Positions 6,352-8,021 of a stretch of 8,021 nt of DNA are shown here, piece after piece. A program made the position numbers and the translations under genes. Location of the stretch: positions 1 through 8,021 of the forward strand of contig JAURXW010000212.1 of NCBI GenBank assembly GCA_030654205.1. Reading direction: 5' to 3'. Position 1 is the first letter of the stretch, and every line of letters begins with the position of its first letter. The notes beneath the pieces are model-generated. The model did not search any database. It was not told where the DNA came from and saw only the letters and a program-made list of their open reading frames with translations. The stretch is from Bacteriovorax sp. (lineage in GTDB: Bacteria; Bdellovibrionota; Bacteriovoracia; Bacteriovoracales; Bacteriovoracaceae).

Positions 6352-7401
6352 ATGAATTCCAAATTTAGAGTTCAGTGGACTTCACCTTCGAATATAGCTC
6401 TTGTTAAATACTGGGGAAAATTTGGTGATCAATTGCCAAGAAATTCTTCTATTAGTTTTACTTTAAAGCATTCAATTACAAATCTTTCTATAAGTGCTGA
6501 AAAAACTGACAGTAAGTGCGTTTCAATTAATTTTTTATTTGAAGGAAGTTCCAACTCAAAATTTAAAAATAAAATTGAAAAATTTTTAATCAGTCAGATT
6601 TCTCATTTTCCATGGCTTGCTGATTATCATCTTGATATAGGCTCTACAAATACTTTTCCTCATTCTTCTGGTATTGCTTCATCGGCTTCTTCCATGAGTG
6701 CGCTTTGCTTGTCGCTTTGTTCGCTGGATGAATTAATCACAGGTGTTCAATTAGAAAAAGCTGAATTTTTTAAAAAAGCTTCCACTCTTTCTAGGCTTGC
6801 CTCTGGCTCTGCATCTCGCTCAGTTTATGCAGCAATGGCCAGTTGGGGAAAGAGCTTAGCTATCGCCAATAGTTCAAATCAATTTGCCTCACAATTTAGC
6901 GAAGCTCATGAAATTTTTAATGACTACCGCGATTCTATTTTAATTGTTGATGATGCTGAAAAATCTGTTTCTAGTCGCGCAGGGCACAGTTTGATGGAAA
7001 ATCATTTCTTTAAAGATCAGAGATTTCAAAGAGCTGAAGAAAATTTAGTTAAGCTGGTGGCCGCGCTTAAAGGCGGAGATCTTTTGAGTTTTATTGAGAT
7101 TGTTGAGGAAGAAGCACTTACCCTACACGCACTTATGATGACTTCTAATCCTTCATATATTCTATTAAAACCAAATAGTTTGTGGCTAATAGATAAAATT
7201 CGTCAGTACAGAACTGAAAAAAATATTCCAGTTTGCTTTACTATTGATGCTGGCCCTAATATTCATCTTCTTTACCCAAAAAAGTTTGAGATAATTGTTC
7301 GAGCTTGGATTGAAAACGAGCTGTTAACCGGGCTTGTAGGGACAAAATGGATACACGATGAAGTTGGAATGGGACCAGTTAAAATAGAGGCCAGCAAGTG
7401 A
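6352..7401 (+). CDS. mvaD: Diphosphomevalonate decarboxylase
   Basis: ATP-dependent decarboxylation of mevalonate 5-diphosphate to isopentenyl diphosphate, the last committed step before the isomerase. The 349-residue length is normal. Landmarks: SPSNIALVKYWGK (11-23) at the N terminus, SSGIASSASSMSA (105-117) as the GHMP ATP-binding loop, SRLASGSASRS (147-157) with the conserved Arg156, and TIDAGPN (297-303) with the catalytic Asp299, corresponding to Asp302 of the yeast enzyme. The segment after GK reads FGDQLPRNSSISFTL, which is the form I recall from Bacteroidota rather than Gram-positive enzymes. No SD is visible before the ATG at 6352; the context is TAATAATG, where the A of the start also ends a second TAA (6350-6352). 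Translation therefore probably depends on ribosomes finishing the upstream gene. Its TGA overlaps the mevalonate kinase GTG by 4 nt. Confidence 0.94.
   Translation: MNSKFRVQWTSPSNIALVKYWGKFGDQLPRNSSISFTLKHSITNLSISAEKTDSKCVSINFLFEGSSNSKFKNKIEKFLISQISHFPWLADYHLDIGSTNTFPHSSGIASSASSMSALCLSLCSLDELITGVQLEKAEFFKKASTLSRLASGSASRSVYAAMASWGKSLAIANSSNQFASQFSEAHEIFNDYRDSILIVDDAEKSVSSRAGHSLMENHFFKDQRFQRAEENLVKLVAALKGGDLLSFIEIVEEEALTLHALMMTSNPSYILLKPNSLWLIDKIRQYRTEKNIPVCFTIDAGPNIHLLYPKKFEIIVRAWIENELLTGLVGTKWIHDEVGMGPVKIEASK
7386..7390 (+). promoter_or_regulatory. Ribosome binding site deciding the GTG start of mevalonate kinase
   Basis: AGAGG lies 7 nt upstream of the GTG at 7398. The alternative in-frame ATG at 7419 has no SD, so the GTG overlapping the decarboxylase stop (GTGA, 7398-7401) is preferred. 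Confidence 0.65.
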
Positions 7402-8021
7402 CACAAGTTCAAACAGCGATGAGACCAGACAAAAAATTTTATTCAAAAATTATTCTTTTTGGTGAATACAGTGTTATTCAAAATTCAATGGCCTTATTGA
7501 TTCCTTATTCACTGTTTGAAGGCAAGCTTACTTTTAGACGAGATAATACAACGGTCATAGATTCAGAGTTAAAGGCCTTCTCACTTTATTTGAAACAACT
7601 TATAGATTCAGGTCAGCTCAATTTTCAATTCGATCAAACATCTTTTGAATTTGATATTTCTCAAGGTCTGTATTTTGATTCAACTATTCCTCAAGGCTAT
7701 GGCGTAGGCAGCTCGGGAGCACTCGTTGCCGCTATATTTGATCGTTACGAGCAAGAAAGTCATTCGAATTTAGATATTAAGAGACTAAAAACGATCTTTG
7801 CTCAAATGGAATCTCATTTTCATGGGGCCAGTTCAGGGGTTGATCCACTTATAAGTTATTTAAATTCACCTATACTGATAAAAAATAAAAATGAAGTAGG
7901 TCCTGTCTCTATTCCTAAATTTAAAAAAGGAAAAAGCGGAATTTTTCTACTCAATACAAAACGATCTCGAAAAACAGAACCTCTTGTTAACTTGTTTTTA
8001 GAAAAATCACGAAATGAAAGT
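7398..8021 (+). CDS. mvk: Mevalonate kinase, 3' end beyond the window
   Basis: ATP-dependent phosphorylation of mevalonate, the step after HMG-CoA reductase. The first 208 codons are present, in one uninterrupted frame to the last base; roughly another 100 residues would be expected. Motifs: SKIILFGEYSVI (16-27), the family's GKxxLFGEHxVV with Lys17; IPQGYGVGSSGALVAA (97-112), the ATP-binding GHMP loop; and ESHFHGASSGVDPLISY (138-154), the mevalonate-kinase HGxxSGxD motif with the catalytic Asp149. This last motif separates it from the GYDIA kinase upstream, which lacks it. The start is a GTG overlapping the decarboxylase stop; a later ATG at 7419 is less likely. IPQGYGVGSSGAL is a wording I recall from Bacteroidota mevalonate kinases. 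The motif 3 region would lie outside the window. Confidence 0.92.
   Translation, partial: MTQVQTAMRPDKKFYSKIILFGEYSVIQNSMALLIPYSLFEGKLTFRRDNTTVIDSELKAFSLYLKQLIDSGQLNFQFDQTSFEFDISQGLYFDSTIPQGYGVGSSGALVAAIFDRYEQESHSNLDIKRLKTIFAQMESHFHGASSGVDPLISYLNSPILIKNKNEVGPVSIPKFKKGKSGIFLLNTKRSRKTEPLVNLFLEKSRNES

Noticed and set aside
1..8021. A defence system, mobile element, CRISPR array or RNA gene
   Set aside because: Both strands were read; there are no transposase or integrase motifs, direct repeat arrays, tRNA-like cloverleafs or rRNA segments, and nearly all sequence is accounted for by housekeeping-type genes.

Overview
The window is AT-rich (about 36 % G+C by eye) and densely coding, from a Gram-negative bacterium that uses Shine-Dalgarno (SD) sites. 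The best overall fit is a member of the Bdellovibrionota, in particular the AT-rich Bacteriovorax/Halobacteriovorax side. This is an inference from the gene mix (RlmL-type THUMP methyltransferase, a periplasmic DUF2796/ZrgA-type protein, a Bacteroidota-like mevalonate operon that nevertheless has clear SD sites). No rRNA or other decisive marker is present.

Layout. Positions 1-205 hold the 3' end of an unrecognised forward gene whose reading frame appears broken at a T-run near 43-46. Next, on the minus strand, is a complete THUMP/UPF0020 RNA methyltransferase (221-1399). A 122-bp divergent intergenic region with a perfect 6-bp inverted repeat separates it from a forward, monocistronic gene for a secreted DUF2796/ZrgA-family protein (1522-2088), closed by a strong intrinsic terminator (2095-2130). 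An RsmI-like tetrapyrrole-methylase-fold methyltransferase follows (2184-2897). A 64-bp gap then leads into five tightly packed mevalonate-pathway genes that run to the right edge: type 2 isopentenyl-diphosphate isomerase (2962-3984), class II HMG-CoA reductase (3981-5309), a GYDIA-motif GHMP kinase (5306-6349), diphosphomevalonate decarboxylase (6352-7401) and mevalonate kinase (7398 to beyond the end, GTG start).

How the genes work together. HMG-CoA reductase makes mevalonate, mevalonate kinase phosphorylates it, the GYDIA kinase sits where a phosphomevalonate kinase is needed, the decarboxylase makes isopentenyl diphosphate (IPP), and Idi-2 interconverts IPP and dimethylallyl diphosphate (DMAPP). 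So all steps from HMG-CoA to IPP/DMAPP are plausibly encoded here; HMG-CoA synthase and acetoacetyl-CoA thiolase are not seen. Three of the four junctions are 4-nt start/stop overlaps and the fourth has a 2-nt gap with no SD, so the five proteins are probably translationally coupled.

Most unusual points: the Bacteroidota-like character of all five pathway enzymes, the GYDIA kinase as presumptive phosphomevalonate kinase, a marked excess of GGCC for such an AT-rich sequence, and a ZrgA-type protein without its usual histidine-rich segment. I found no mobile element, CRISPR array, tRNA or rRNA.
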